In this document: positions 35,135 to 45,615 of the stretch, piece after piece | Layout of the letters: each line of letters opens with the position of its first letter | Position numbering within the stretch: position 1 is the first letter of the stretch | Assembly (NCBI GenBank): GCA_020912385.1 | Contig: CP087218.1 | Span: 1,116,001 to 1,180,000, forward strand | DNA: 64,000 bases | Reading direction: 5' to 3' | Source of the DNA: Neofusicoccum parvum | Taxonomy: Eukaryota > Ascomycota > Dothideomycetes > Botryosphaeriales > Botryosphaeriaceae | Made by a program: the position numbers and the translations under genes | Notes under the pieces: generated by a model | What the model saw: only the letters and a program-made list of their open reading frames with translations | What the model was told of the DNA's origin: nothing | Database searches by the model: none

Positions 35135-36981
35135 TTATTCGCTCTTGTGAGACTGGATCCTTGCTTTGAGCAAGGTCTCGTTTACACCATGGGGTACAGC
35201 CTTCCACTGCTCCTTCTCTGTCAGAAACTCACTCCTCATGTGTTCCCAGTTCTCTCGGATCAGCCTCGTCTTCTCCTCGCTACGCGGCTTGATAGACACC
35301 TGGAAGTCCTTGAACATCCGTGCCAATCCTGGCTTGGTATCAGTGATGTTGATTGGGATTTCCTTTCCGGATGGATCTTTCGCTTTTGCTATGTTGAAGG
35401 CCCAAAGCCAGTTTGAGATGGTAAGGAAGAGGCTCCGTTCTGCAAGGTGTTGGCCTGGGCAGATCCTACGGCCGGCACCAAATGTAAAAAGCTCCGACTT
35501 CGCGCCCAATGAGTCTTCAGCCGCCATCTCGAGTTTCCCTGCCCATCTTTCGGGAATGAACAGGTATGGCTCTGGGTAAACTTTCGGGTCATGGTGCATG
35601 GCCATAGTGTTGAAGATCAATCCGGTGCCCTTGGGAATCGTAAAGCCACGCCAGTTTATTTCCTCGGAGGCTGCATGGGGGAGCCCGACGGGTGCCACTG
35701 TAAACTAACGATGCAACCTGCATGAAAGACATTAGTATTGCTGGCCCCCAGTATGGTCCGAGTGCTTACTCTTGAACAACCTGCCGAACATATGGCAAGT
35801 TTATAGCGTCTTCGTCTTGTGGCGGACGGTCGTTGCCAATGACTCGGTCAATCTCTGCGAACTGTCAGCACTCCGTCTGGGAAGACAATGTGATCGTCAG
35901 CGATGATGTACCTTCCTGGGCCTTGCGTTGTACTTGAGGGAAGAGAGCCATTGCTGCAACCCAGCCATGAATGCTGTTGGCGGTGGTCTCAGTACCAGCC
36001 TTTTGACGTTAGCAACCTTTGCATATCAGACCGAATGCTGATGGAACAACTCACACCCAGCAGCAATTCTCCCACAGTTGCCGATTGAACATCCGACAGC
36101 CCTGTGGAAGCCTGCCTCTCCCGAAGTACCTGGAAAAAAGACGGCAGATCTTCCTTCTGCGTGCTGGCATAGCGTTGAAGAATCACCCGGCGATAGTTTT
36201 CGTATATCCGACTGGCCTCTTTTTTGAAGGGGATGAAGATTTGCGGAAATTTCAAGACAAAGGGGAAGAAATTGAGCAAGTGGTGTTCAAAGCGGAACAA
36301 TGCAGGCGTCTGGAACAGTTGAAGAACCTCCTGTACGACAGGATCTTCTGATACTCTTACCCGGTAGCCACACATCATGCTCAGTGTAACAGAGTTACTG
36401 TAGCGGAGAATGTGCTTGTCCCAGTTCGGAGTTTCGAAGGCAACGTCGAAGATCAATTTCGCCGTTTCCAAGGACTGGTATGGAAGATACTTCTTAGCCG
36501 CACTGACATTCAACATCAAGTGCCACTGTTTACGTGCTAATCGCCAAACGGAGCCGCTCATTCCTGATGGCTCGTACCCGCCATGCGTCAACAGATCTAC
36601 CGGCAGATCCGGGCGTGCTGCCGTATACTGGCCTAGCTTATTGAAAAGCTCCCGGGCGGCGTTGGCTTCGTTGACAATAACGTAGGGACTTGATCCTTTC
36701 ATGATCGAGAAGACAGGGCCGTACTCCTGTGCCCATTCTGTGTACTTGTCTTCTAGGAAGAACGTGGGAAGCTATTCTGCTTAGTAGCTATCACCGTTGC
36801 TGAACTTATGCAAGCTTACTTGTCGGAGATTGCCCCATATTGCTTGGGTGGGTGGTCCTGGGGGAAGACCAGCTGGTCGGGACACGCTCTTGGAGAGTCG
36901 GTAAGCAGCGTATGCAACAATGCTGAGCAAAGCAAGAGAGACAATGCCAAAGTGAGAAAGAAGCGCAGTAGCTATAGCCAT
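35135..36981 (-). pseudogene. Cytochrome P450 gene with in-frame stop (probable pseudogene)
   Basis: Exons 36981-36820, 36771-36055, 35999-35912, 35854-35770 and 35717-35135 stay in one frame over 544 sense codons plus one internal TAG. Landmarks are an N-terminal membrane anchor (FGIVSLALLSIVAYAAYRL), the proline hinge LPPGPPTQ, I-helix AGTETT, K-helix E351-L-H-R354, PERW and the haem loop FTFGAGRRICPGQ. A TAG at 35707-35705 sits at codon 355, directly after ExxR, where most family members have Trp (TGG). No alternative splice I tried restores both frame and K-helix. If translated it would stop before the haem-binding loop. Best seen as a recently lost monooxygenase; a sequencing error or unusual splice is possible. 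Confidence 0.75.
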
Positions 36982-38726
36982 CTTGAATGTAAAAAGCAAG
37001 TATGTGGAAAGAGAACCATTGACAGAGTTGTGGGTTTATATAGAATTTGGATGTTCTCAGTACGGGAAGGACACATCCGGGTCCCGTGTATTGGGGTCCC
37101 CAATTTGGAGAAACAGCGACGACTTCTGGTGGACAATGTCTGACCTTCCGGATGCTGAACCCTCCGAACGTTCTATGTAAATAGTGGGGCATGTTACGAG
37201 GTCAGTCAGAAAATATTGCTGCAACTTAGCACATAGCATGGCCAGTTGAAGCTTTCATCCGGATTGGTTTGGTATTTATTCCATTGCACATTTGTGTCCG
37301 GACGATGACTTCAACCACCCAAAAAGGTACGAGCGTGATGCTATCCTTTCCGAGTAGACCTCGTAGCATGATGTGTCTTTATCAGGAAAGTTTACGAGGC
37401 CATTCAATGATAGTGGTGGACTTTGAACTTCCACGCGTAAGTAGATTGGCCATCCTCTCCTTCGTCTATCTTTAAAATTTAGTACTGTCCATGGTGTAAC
37501 ACGTCGTTCAACAATTAAGTTAGAACTATAGATTGCCGGCCAATGTAAAAAGCTAGACACTAAGGAGATAGAGTTCGGTTACCACATCTAGGTACGGAAA
37601 TAGCAATCCTAAACTCCATCTTAGCCCCTAACGCCTTCTTAGCTCCGCCGGCAACCGTGCTGCTAAAGGCCCATGCGCGGGCGACCTCGCTGTACGGCGA
37701 AAAGTAGTGCTACGTTGGTCAACGAGGACCCATTAATACTGCGGTTCCGTGCCTTGTTTAAGGTTTGTTTCAGTCTACCTAAGAATCATCGTATTTTCTT
37801 TGCAGCATGTGCTCACCAAAAATCTCGCGACGCGAGTAATGTCGACTTTCGTCCTCAACATTGATAGCTCATTAACTCTACTCTCGAATAACACGACGCG
37901 ATGTTTGGTAGATTACACCTACTAGAATATTGATAATCAGTTGGTTCTTAGTGAAGGGAGAGGGGAGTGGAGGGGTACTTATTAATTTTGCGTTTTGTAA
38001 AACTTGATTATTTGTGTACAAAAGCTATAGAGAATATAATCGTCCTTACCAAGTATTACGAATCCAGTGGAACTTTAAAACGGACGATTGCTCTACGAAG
38101 GGCTGGACGGTGTTAAGTGGGTGAAGTACGCGAGCGGATAAATTGATTCTTCTCCTTACCTACGCAGTTGTATGATGAATTAGCTATTGAACTCCTCGCT
38201 TGTTTCTCAATCGGCGATGATCGGTGATATCCAAGCCTAAGTATACTCCGATTGGTCCCTGAATAAAGGTTACATAATAAGGTTTTATGATGGATGCTAC
38301 TTAGACAGCATGCCTACTACAACAAGCAATCCTTAGCTAGTCCGACCGCACGCTAGGAATCTCCTTCTACCGGTCAGAAAGCCCCTCCCACCCGCCAGGG
38401 AGCTGGGCCGCGAGCGTCAACTCAACGCTCAAAAAAGGCTTAAAGCAGCACCTCGAGAGCAAAAACACGGTAGCAAAAACACGGCGGCACCGCCGGTAAA
38501 GCCGTCTCAGCAGCAGGTCGCGTATAAGGCCAGCGCAGGTGGAATATACTATTATCGTTAATACGTAAGTAAGAGGTTACCGAGGGAAACGAAGTGATAG
38601 ACTATCAGAACGATTGACACAGCTTCGAGGATCTCCAGTCGATTCTTTAGTGCGCAATACAGGTTATAACCACTGATGCGTGGCTCCTTTGCCATGTCAA
38701 CACCATCTGGAGTACAACTCCAAATA
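36982..38726. other. AT/TA-rich relic region between P450 gene and tRNA-Asp
   Basis: No intact gene. Copy B of the palindromic repeat lies at 37241-37320. From about 37560 to 38700 the sequence is rich in TA steps and stop codons in all frames, with islands of older GC-rich sequence (for example 38380-38520). This is the look of a transposon degraded by repeat-induced point mutation. A 13-base unit AGCAAAAACACGG occurs twice in tandem at 38458-38484. No transposase or polymerase motif survives that I can recognise. Confidence 0.5.
37241..37320 (+). repeat. MITE-like palindromic repeat, copy B
   Basis: About 80 bases with ends GCCAGTTGAAGCTTTCATCC and GTCCGGACGATGACTTCAAC that are imperfect inverted repeats. 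The core CCATTGCACATTTGTGTCCG aligns with copy C (CCACTGCACAGTTGCGTCCG). Confidence 0.75.
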
Positions 38727-38817
38727 TCTTCGATGGTCTAGTGGTCATGATTTCCGCTTGTCAAAGCAAACGTTCTGAGAAGCGCGGGAGACCGGGGTTC
38801 GATTCCCCGTCGGAGAG
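38727..38817 (+). tRNA. tRNA-Asp (GTC) with a 19-base intron
   Basis: The acceptor stem TCTTCGA pairs with TCGGAGA (one G-T wobble). The D-arm is GGTCTAGTGGTCATGA, the anticodon stem TCCGC/GCGGG, and the T-arm CGGGGTTCGATTCCCCG. Anticodon GTC is at 38760-38762. The intron 38764-38782 lies at the canonical position after base 37. A T9 run at about 38825-38833 gives a Pol III terminator. Confidence 0.95.
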
Positions 38818-39063
38818 ATGTGCATTTTTTTTTTGCACGTTCGTTTTGCTATCCAAAGTTTTGGTGTGGTGTTGAGGGGGAGCTGTTTTGCCTTTTGGAC
38901 TGGCGGGCGACTAGTGGAGGACCGGAGAACAGCACTAACGATAGCGAGAAGAAGCGAGCGCCTAAGTACCGTGTCACTGTCACGGGGTGAGAGGGATTGA
39001 GGAGAGGACTGAGGGAGACGTAGGATTGTATGTTGCGATGAAGTTTTGCTGACTTAATACACC

Positions 39064-39111
39064 GTGACAAGCGGAATGGTGGTCGGCACCATCATGATTT
39101 CCGCTTGTCAC
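39064..39111. repeat. Perfect 13-base inverted repeat matching the tRNA-Asp anticodon arm
   Basis: GTGACAAGCGGAA at 39064-39076 and TTCCGCTTGTCAC at 39099-39111 are exact reverse complements separated by 22 bases, with an inner GGTG/CACC pair. The right arm plus its flank (TCATGATTTCCGCTTGTCAC) equals 20 bases of tRNA-Asp as spliced, without the intron present in the gene 300 bases upstream. Confidence 0.85.
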
Positions 39112-39487
39112 CAAGCTCGGACCAGATCTCGCGCACGTGACCACGATGACAGAAATGGTTCATGACCGGCGCGGGGACCAGGTCAAAGACCATTGACGTT
39201 GTCAGAAGACGATTGCGGTGTAAGCTTTTGTGCAGAAATTCTGGCCAATGCCTTGGGGCAAGGCTCTAAACAATATCCGTAGGATAGTTTCCAGTATCGA
39301 CAAGATGCTACTGCTGAAAGGGTGAATGTTGGAATTCTTGTAGCTTAGAGGCCCGGAGGTGTCTCCGGAAGACAGTAGCTGAATAATTGTGATGTTGCAA
39401 ATGTGGCACAGCCTTCGATACGTAGGTTGCAATTGACGGCCGGCGTGAGTGGCTCTTGACGGGCTCAGTTGAAAAGCACAATTAAGT

Positions 39488-39568
39488 GGGCAGTTGAAAC
39501 ATCCATCCGGATACATTTTATGCTCATTCCACTGCACAGTTGCGTCCGGATGAATGATCCAAACTCCC
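39488..39568 (+). repeat. MITE-like palindromic repeat, copy C
   Basis: About 81 bases with ends GGGCAGTTGAAACATCCATC and GTCCGGATGAATGATCCAAA (imperfect inverted repeats) and a core CACTGCACAGTTGCG. Same orientation as copy B and about 2.2 kb from it, so the pair brackets the relic region and the tRNA. Confidence 0.75.
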
Positions 39569-39861
39569 CATGGCTGAACTTATGTTCAAAGTTGTCAACT
39601 CTCAGGGACGTTTAGTTCCGCATCCTTGTTGGGATTGTGGCCGCTGATTGGTCCTACCGAGCGGCGCGGATTTGCACGTCAACATTCACAGGCAATCACT
39701 CTAGCTTTGGTCCTGCGCACTTTGCTCGAACCTTCTGCTACATTCCTGGCTTGCTGTCATCCGTACCATCAGGAGCCCAGATCCGGCGAAGCACGCCCAC
39801 TCAGCGCGGACTCTCAGGCACTTCTCCGCAGGACTCGTACGCCGACACGCCTACACACAAA

Positions 39862-40476
39862 ATGACTCGTTCAAAAAAGAACAACCCGGCCGTCCTCGTT
39901 GGACTCCAATACCGCGGCCGGCTCTCGCTCGGGGAAAGCCGCACTCGGCTGGGACCCGCCGCCTTCCACTGGAGCATCATCATCCGCATCCCCACCCACC
40001 AACAGCAGTTCCACCGCTTCGACGTCACCGACGGCATCGTAATGGACGAAGCTGGCACGGAGGACCTCAACCCTCGTCGCGACTGGGTGTTTCGTCATCA
40101 AGCCAGCAGCACCCTCGCCGAGATCCCGCGGTACCTCGTTGCCGTCGAAATCGGGACGCTGCTTCCGCCGAGCACGACGCCGGATGGGGCTGAGGCTTTC
40201 TTCAAGGCTCTGCCGCTGCCGAGGACAGATGCTGATCCGGAGGAGAATTGCGTCAGCTGGGTTCGTGACGCGGCAAGAGCGCTGCAAGAAGCCGGTCGGA
40301 GCTCCGGCCAGTTCGAGGTTGAGGATTTCATGGATTTCGCGCTGCACCACGCGGATGAGCGTATTAAGAATCTCACGTCTCAGTCGGACGTTGTCGAATA
40401 TTGCCCGCAGGGCCAACGCAATAGCGTGTTCCAAGCGATTCTCCGACGTGCGCGGTCATTCAAGGAATCTTCGTAG
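39862..40476 (+). CDS. Fungal orphan protein, possibly DUF6914-like
   Basis: An intronless frame of 204 residues from an ATG in an AAAATGAC context. The sequence has YHW-like FHWSIIIRIPTHQQQFHRFD near residues 35-55, RYLVAVEIGTLLPP, and an ENCVSWVRDAARALQEAG segment. The pattern of an N-terminal HW followed by a NC-W-V block resembles an uncharacterised fungal family annotated as DUF6914, but I recall this only loosely. No signal peptide or membrane segment. Lies in the accessory island, 294 bases downstream of repeat copy C. A longer frame upstream (from 39637) lacks an ATG. Confidence 0.65.
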   Translation: MTRSKKNNPAVLVGLQYRGRLSLGESRTRLGPAAFHWSIIIRIPTHQQQFHRFDVTDGIVMDEAGTEDLNPRRDWVFRHQASSTLAEIPRYLVAVEIGTLLPPSTTPDGAEAFFKALPLPRTDADPEENCVSWVRDAARALQEAGRSSGQFEVEDFMDFALHHADERIKNLTSQSDVVEYCPQGQRNSVFQAILRRARSFKESS

Positions 40477-40604
40477 GATTGGAAACTTTTCCGAGTTCGT
40501 TGTTGAGCACTGAAGGCAAATAAAGAGAAGAAAACAGAAAAGAAACGAAAGACAGGCAAAACACCATAAGCACACGGCGCCACAACCATGACTCTGACTC
40601 AATC

Positions 40605-42246
40605 CTAGCACAGGCGGAATTCCTTCATGTCCTCTCGTTTCAGATCCCTCATCAGCTCTCCACTCATAATTCCGTACACGTAGCAACGACTGATAATGTG
40701 AAACTTGCCAGCTTCTCCATCGATCGGCCTGAGAACGAACGGAAAAGATGAGCCAGTCATAATGCAGACCAGATCCCCTATTTGGAGCCTGGAGTCACCG
40801 AGTCCCGAGTAGCCGTTATCGGTGGTGAAGAGGCGGTTGCCTTCGCATTTGTCGTCGATTGACTTCCTCAGTCCCTCACTCATACGACCAAATTCCTGAC
40901 CACGAGATGTCTTTCCTTCCTGCTGGATATGTGGAAAGATAATCATGAATTATCTCTGAAATCTCCTTTTCGTAATACCCAGGTTCGCAAATCAGAGTAC
41001 AGAAATACGCCTCAAGGATTTTTGCAAGACTTGACTGAGCGTCGTCTCCGCACCGAAGGCCAAGGCGAAGCTTCTCTGGATACACTTTTGTGTCGTACTC
41101 ATCTGAGAAGTTGTGCGTTTCTAAGGTGTACGAAGAGCCTGCTGAATTGATTTCGTCCACCTCAATGCCCTGAACCGACAGAGTCAAGTGATCTGCGATG
41201 TCATAAGAAGCCTCCAATGGATGGCCCGCGATGCTTGAAACTTTATCCGATGCTGGCCAGAAGTAGGTATTTCCCTTCATTCTCGGCCAGTCACAACTCC
41301 AATCGATTGCCCATGTAGGTAATCCATCCGCCGGCTGGGGTGGGTAGAGGAAGAGATCCATGCTTTTTGAGTCTTGAAAAAATATTGCAGTGTAATGAGA
41401 AGACACTTCGCCGGTAGTCTGAGTGTAATCTACCGGGTAGCTCCGCCGGCTTTTGTCTGTGACAAGGCCGAGTAAAGCGTATATGCGATCCCGGGGAACC
41501 GTCGCTTTCGACTCGACGGAGGCTCGGAGCAGATCTAGAAGAGTCATTTCCTGCCCTCGACTGCGCAATCTTTCGATTTCTGCGATAGGTATTCTATCGA
41601 AGATCTTAGGCCTTACGCGTTCTGTAGCACGCAGTAAATCTCGTAAGGGAATAAGCGTATTGGCGATAAGCATAGAGATCTCTTTCGCCAATAGTGCCTC
41701 TTGAATCGTCCAAGTCCTTGTGAAGTAGGGCAAACCGCATATCTTCGTCAATAGACGCTTGCATTCGGAATCGTCCGAATCAGATTCGATTGATTGAAGT
41801 AGTCGTGAGCCTTCACCTTCACTAAAGAGCCTCAAACCAAGATGGATGACGACCCTGAGAGCTTGGCTGAAGATCTGACCCATCATTCGTACTTGACGGC
41901 CTCTCTCCTCGGTTGATTTCTTGTCTTTGTTTTGATTGATGCATATGGAATCCAACCACAGCGTTCGCACTCCGCTCGTCAATTGTAAGTGTTTCAATGC
42001 GAGAAATGCATTGAGGCTCACTTCGAGATACTCTACTTCACTGCAGGAAACTTTCCAAGTCCTGGATAAATCCCCCCAGACGTAAGAGATGGCCTCGTAC
42101 GACGGATTCTCCCCCAAGAACCGGTGAATGACGTTCCCGATCCTCGGTGCATCAGAGAAGTTCCCTGGCAGGAGCTGGACAAGCCGGATCTCGTCATTTT
42201 TCAGGTCCTGGTGTCGATAGAGTGATCGTTCGACGCGACCTGTCAT
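40605..42246 (-). pseudogene. Heterokaryon incompatibility (HET) domain gene with frameshift
   Basis: The first frame (42246 to 40876) encodes the HET domain: YEAISYVWGD, LWLDSICINQNKD, ERGRQVRMMGQIFSQALRVVIHLG and RTWTIQEALLA, then RDRIYALLGL. It ends at a TGA at about 40878. The typical HET C-terminus (NRLFTTDNGYSGLGDSRLQI, GDLVCIMTGSSFPFVLRPI, CYVYGIMSGE) continues in another frame ending at 40605. The frames overlap at 40876-40946, and no GT-AG intron I tested joins them in phase. A one-base indel is the simplest reading. HET proteins trigger cell death after fusion of unlike hyphae, and broken alleles are common. ATG 42246 is the first ATG of the frame; the longer frame upstream starts with GTG. 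Confidence 0.75.
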
Positions 42247-43200
42247 GTTGGATAGCTCTGAATTTGTGGTTGCAGACACCAGGAATGGTGATATCGTAGA
42301 TGTCAGAGCAGCGGTCGACTGACGGTCGACACCCTTCCGGCATACGCAGTGAGAAATTACGGTAGTTCAGCTAGTGTGAGCTGCATAGAGACGCTCCTCT
42401 CGTTCCGTTGTGTTGGATGATGTTCAATTTAAGCGGTGAGCGGGGCTGGTGTGGAGTACAGAGGGAGGGTGGCGGGGCTGACGACAATCAACACTAGAAC
42501 ATATGCCGATTAACCGAAGATAAGTATTCCATCTATTCCTATGCTGATAATCTGTTGCGCTCCGCGTCAGTGCAGTATCAACAATGACCACTAACGTGCA
42601 ATATCGATGGTGAGGCAATTAGAAGATAGCACATGACAACTGAAAGACGATTCATCTGAGGGGATAAGGAGTTCCATTAGTAATAAGCGAAGGCCAAGTT
42701 GCATCTCGTTAGCACATTTCTTCGAGGAAGTTCAAAAAAAAAGCATAGCCTTGCGACGGGACAAACTTGACCTAAGACTGCATGTAGCCATATGGGGTAA
42801 TGGAGGCGTTCATCCAGATGCAAAGTCACTCACAGAATTTGTCAAAGCTACTCGGGCAAATGATCCAGCTACTCACGCTTGTTGGATGGCAAATGCATCT
42901 TCGCGCTGACCATTACCCGCAGCAACCCCTCTCTGCACTTCCTCTCCAGTCTTCCCCAGCTCGACACTGGAACAAACATCAGCAAAATAGCACAACGCGC
43001 GCAGAAGTACCAATGAACAAGGAGTGGAATTGACCGCACGCACGCCGAAGAGCCTCAGATATGTTGTTTACACTGCTGTCATCATCACATGATTTCAACC
43101 CCGATAAAGAAAATGACTCAACCTCTCTTGCCAGCAAGGAATACTAGCCACCGACACGAAGAATCTTAGACGAAGAGTCTTTCTGAGAGAAAAGGGGTGT
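42247..43200. other. Intergenic between HET gene and phosphate carrier gene
   Basis: 954 bases, AT-moderate, no gene recognised. A CATCCAGATGCAAAG stretch near 42810 vaguely recalls the palindromic repeat but does not align along its length. Confidence 0.5.
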
Positions 43201-44568
43201 CTATGCCTTCTCCTCCTTCGCAGGTGTCGGGCCGCCAGTAGTAGGGAAGCCCATGTAGATCTTGAAGTAGTCTGCAGCGACAATGTCAGCCATAATGTAT
43301 ATTCATCTTTCATGGACCACATCTCTTCTCGAAAACGTACCGTAAATCATCCACTGCAGACCCGTGAGCGTGCCAATCATGACAATCCTCACTGGTAATC
43401 CGTTCCAGAGACCGGAGAAGCCGATCTTTCCGTAGATGCGCTTCATGGCGGCGCCGAAAGCCTCACCAGATTCGCGCTCGGCGTTCAATTTCGAGACCAT
43501 GACATCAGCCGGGTGGGAGACAATGGCGCAGAGGATACCAGCGAGATATCCACCCGTGAAGGAAACAGCCGTCTGCGCGCCCTTGTTGTAGTCGTCTTTG
43601 CTGCCGGGGAGGTAGTTGTAGATGGCCTCGACGATGGTCTCGAAAGACGCGAACTTCATCATCGTGTACGGAATCTGACGGCCCCAAAGCGGGTAGAGGC
43701 CCTTGTAGAGGCCACCAGCGCCTTCCTTGGCAGTCACCTTGGAGATACCGTCGAAAGTCCCCTTGGCGAAAGGCGGAATGGTAGTCTGAATGCGAACCTT
43801 GACAGCCTCGAACGGGCAGAGCGCGACATCGGCGATGAACTCGGCAGAAGCACTGGCGGTGAGGTATAGAATCGTCTTGTACTTCTGCGCGGCTTCAGGG
43901 CCCGCCAAGTCGGAGTAGAACTTCTTGAAGTACTCATAGCCGCCATATTTGAAGGCACCTTGAGCCTGTGGGTCAAAATGGTCAGAGAGCAATTGCACTT
44001 ATCGGAGCAAATATTCACTCACAGAGTAACCAAAGAAAGTCGGGCCCCAACCCGTGAAGATTCCGCGAAATCCCTCAGCGCGGGCAATCTTCCCCCAAGC
44101 CTCGAAGTTGCCCTTGTACAGGTTGGCATCGACCTGGCGGCGACACTTGACCAGATCGAGCGGCGTCACGGCAGTATGAGTGAGGCCCTACCACAACTCA
44201 TCAGCGCCAATCCCATCAACCGAAACACCAAACCGGGAAAACTCTTCAATTTCTAGGGTGGTGACACTCACGCAAGCCAAGAGCCCACCAAACGTGCAAG
44301 CAGCATAGTACTTGGGGCTGTACAGCTCGATCTTGCTCGCATTCGCCTGCGCCTTCCCGCTCGCCTTCTCGAACTCCTTGACGGCGGCGTCGCTCAGCTT
44401 GTTCGCCTTGTCCTTGACGTCGTCGACGGCGCTCCACGTCCCGTACAGCTCCTGGCGCGCTTGGCCCTTGGTCCTCGCGACGGGCCGCTCGGCGCCGGCA
44501 GCAGCTAACGCGGTCGGAGCCGGGAAGACGCCGCAGAGCGAGGCGGGAGACGGGAACGGGATAGGCAT
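43201..44568 (-). CDS. MIR1: Mitochondrial phosphate carrier (SLC25 family)
   Basis: Exons 44568-44272, 44187-44023, 43965-43341 and 43271-43201 give 385 residues. The three mitochondrial-carrier repeats are visible through their signatures: [22 protein letters not shown] and [10 protein letters not shown]. Phosphate-carrier traits are [17 protein letters not shown] before the first signature, [10 protein letters not shown] ending repeat 1, [13 protein letters not shown], and ARSQ-like [16 protein letters not shown] in repeat 2. It imports phosphate with protons across the inner membrane for ATP synthesis. The long N-terminus (about 90 residues, Ala-rich, with [20 protein letters not shown]) exceeds the yeast Mir1 length. 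The relative PIC2 is the main alternative. Confidence 0.92.
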
Positions 44569-45615
44569 GATGGCCGCAGTGGTCGGGTTGGTTGGGAGAA
44601 AGAGAAAAAAGCTGTGTCGCGTGGGTTGGGCGTTCAGCTTGCGGCTCACGTTCGCGCGGTGACTGGCGCGCGGATGACGTAGCGCGACGCGAGCTTCTAG
44701 ATAGCTCGGAAGGCTGCGGCGAGGGGGAGCGGGGAGGAAATACTCACGGCTGCGGACCTGAAGATGGCTGCAAGGCTTCAGAAATCAGCAATCAATTGTG
44801 CCAGAGAGGCGCGTTCGACGGAGGGCTGTGATGCGGATGAGGTTCGCGATAGGGTGAGGAGGTGGAGAACAAGAGGCAGTAGCTCCCGGTCCCGCCTTGC
44901 CGCGTAGCTTCCCTGTCGTGCTTTATTGCCGCAGATGCGCATTGAAGGATTGGCTAGCGAATGCCCTCGTACCGGAGTTACGCTATCGCCGTCCCAGTCA
45001 TTGGGTCTCGCCTTGTTTCAAAGCCAATCCTTTTGGGGGCCAAAAACGATTCGAGGTCGGGTCGGAAAGTATTGCAGCACATGCATGCCTTCAGGTAGTT
45101 GGTGCATTCGACCGGACGTGAACGTGTAGTGAAAGAACCATCAAACCTGTCCGAATGAATGCTTCAAGTGCCCATGCAGACAAACGCGGCACCAAAAAGT
45201 GGGCCGTTAGACCTAGCAGGACTGTGGGTTCACGGCTATCGAAGCCATGTGATGTGAAAATGCCGCAGCCATACCCCCTTTGGCTTTACCGCTGTCGTAT
45301 TGGTAGATGAGTAGCCTCTGCTATGGGAATACATGCTAGGTCAACATGGAGCATCACGGCATCACCGCAGGTGCTGCTCAAATCAACCATCAACCCTAGA
45401 GGACAAGAGCAGACAGCAAAACTCCATTAGAATGCATACCGGACGAGTAAAAAGGTTTCCCAAGTTCCCCAAATACCTTTTTTGCAAATTGGAAAAGAAG
45501 TCCCTCAACAACGCGATCTTGCGACCTGCGCTCTCTTCTCAAGACGCCAATCATCTAGTGAAAATCGTCTAGTAGACCGACCGATATCACATATCCAACG
45601 AAATCCTCAAGCCTC
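44569..45615. other. Intergenic, phosphate carrier promoter and AMP deaminase 3' UTR
   Basis: GC-rich near 44570-44880, probably the carrier promoter. Contains copy D of the palindromic repeat at 45094-45173. No gene recognised. Confidence 0.5.
45094..45173 (-). repeat. MITE-like palindromic repeat, copy D
   Basis: About 80 bases. On the minus strand it starts GGGCACTTGAAGCATTCATT, has core TTCACTACACGTTCACGTCC and ends GGTCGAATGCACCAACTACC. It aligns end to end with copy C. Confidence 0.72.

Larger units (their letters stand above)
38818..39861. other. Intergenic between tRNA-Asp and orphan gene
   Basis: Contains the tRNA-derived inverted repeat (39064-39111) and copy C of the palindromic repeat (39488-39568). 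No protein gene recognised. Confidence 0.5.

Noticed and set aside
42796..42880. Possible fifth copy of the palindromic repeat
   Set aside because: Only a short CATCCAGA-like match; the core and the other arm do not align.
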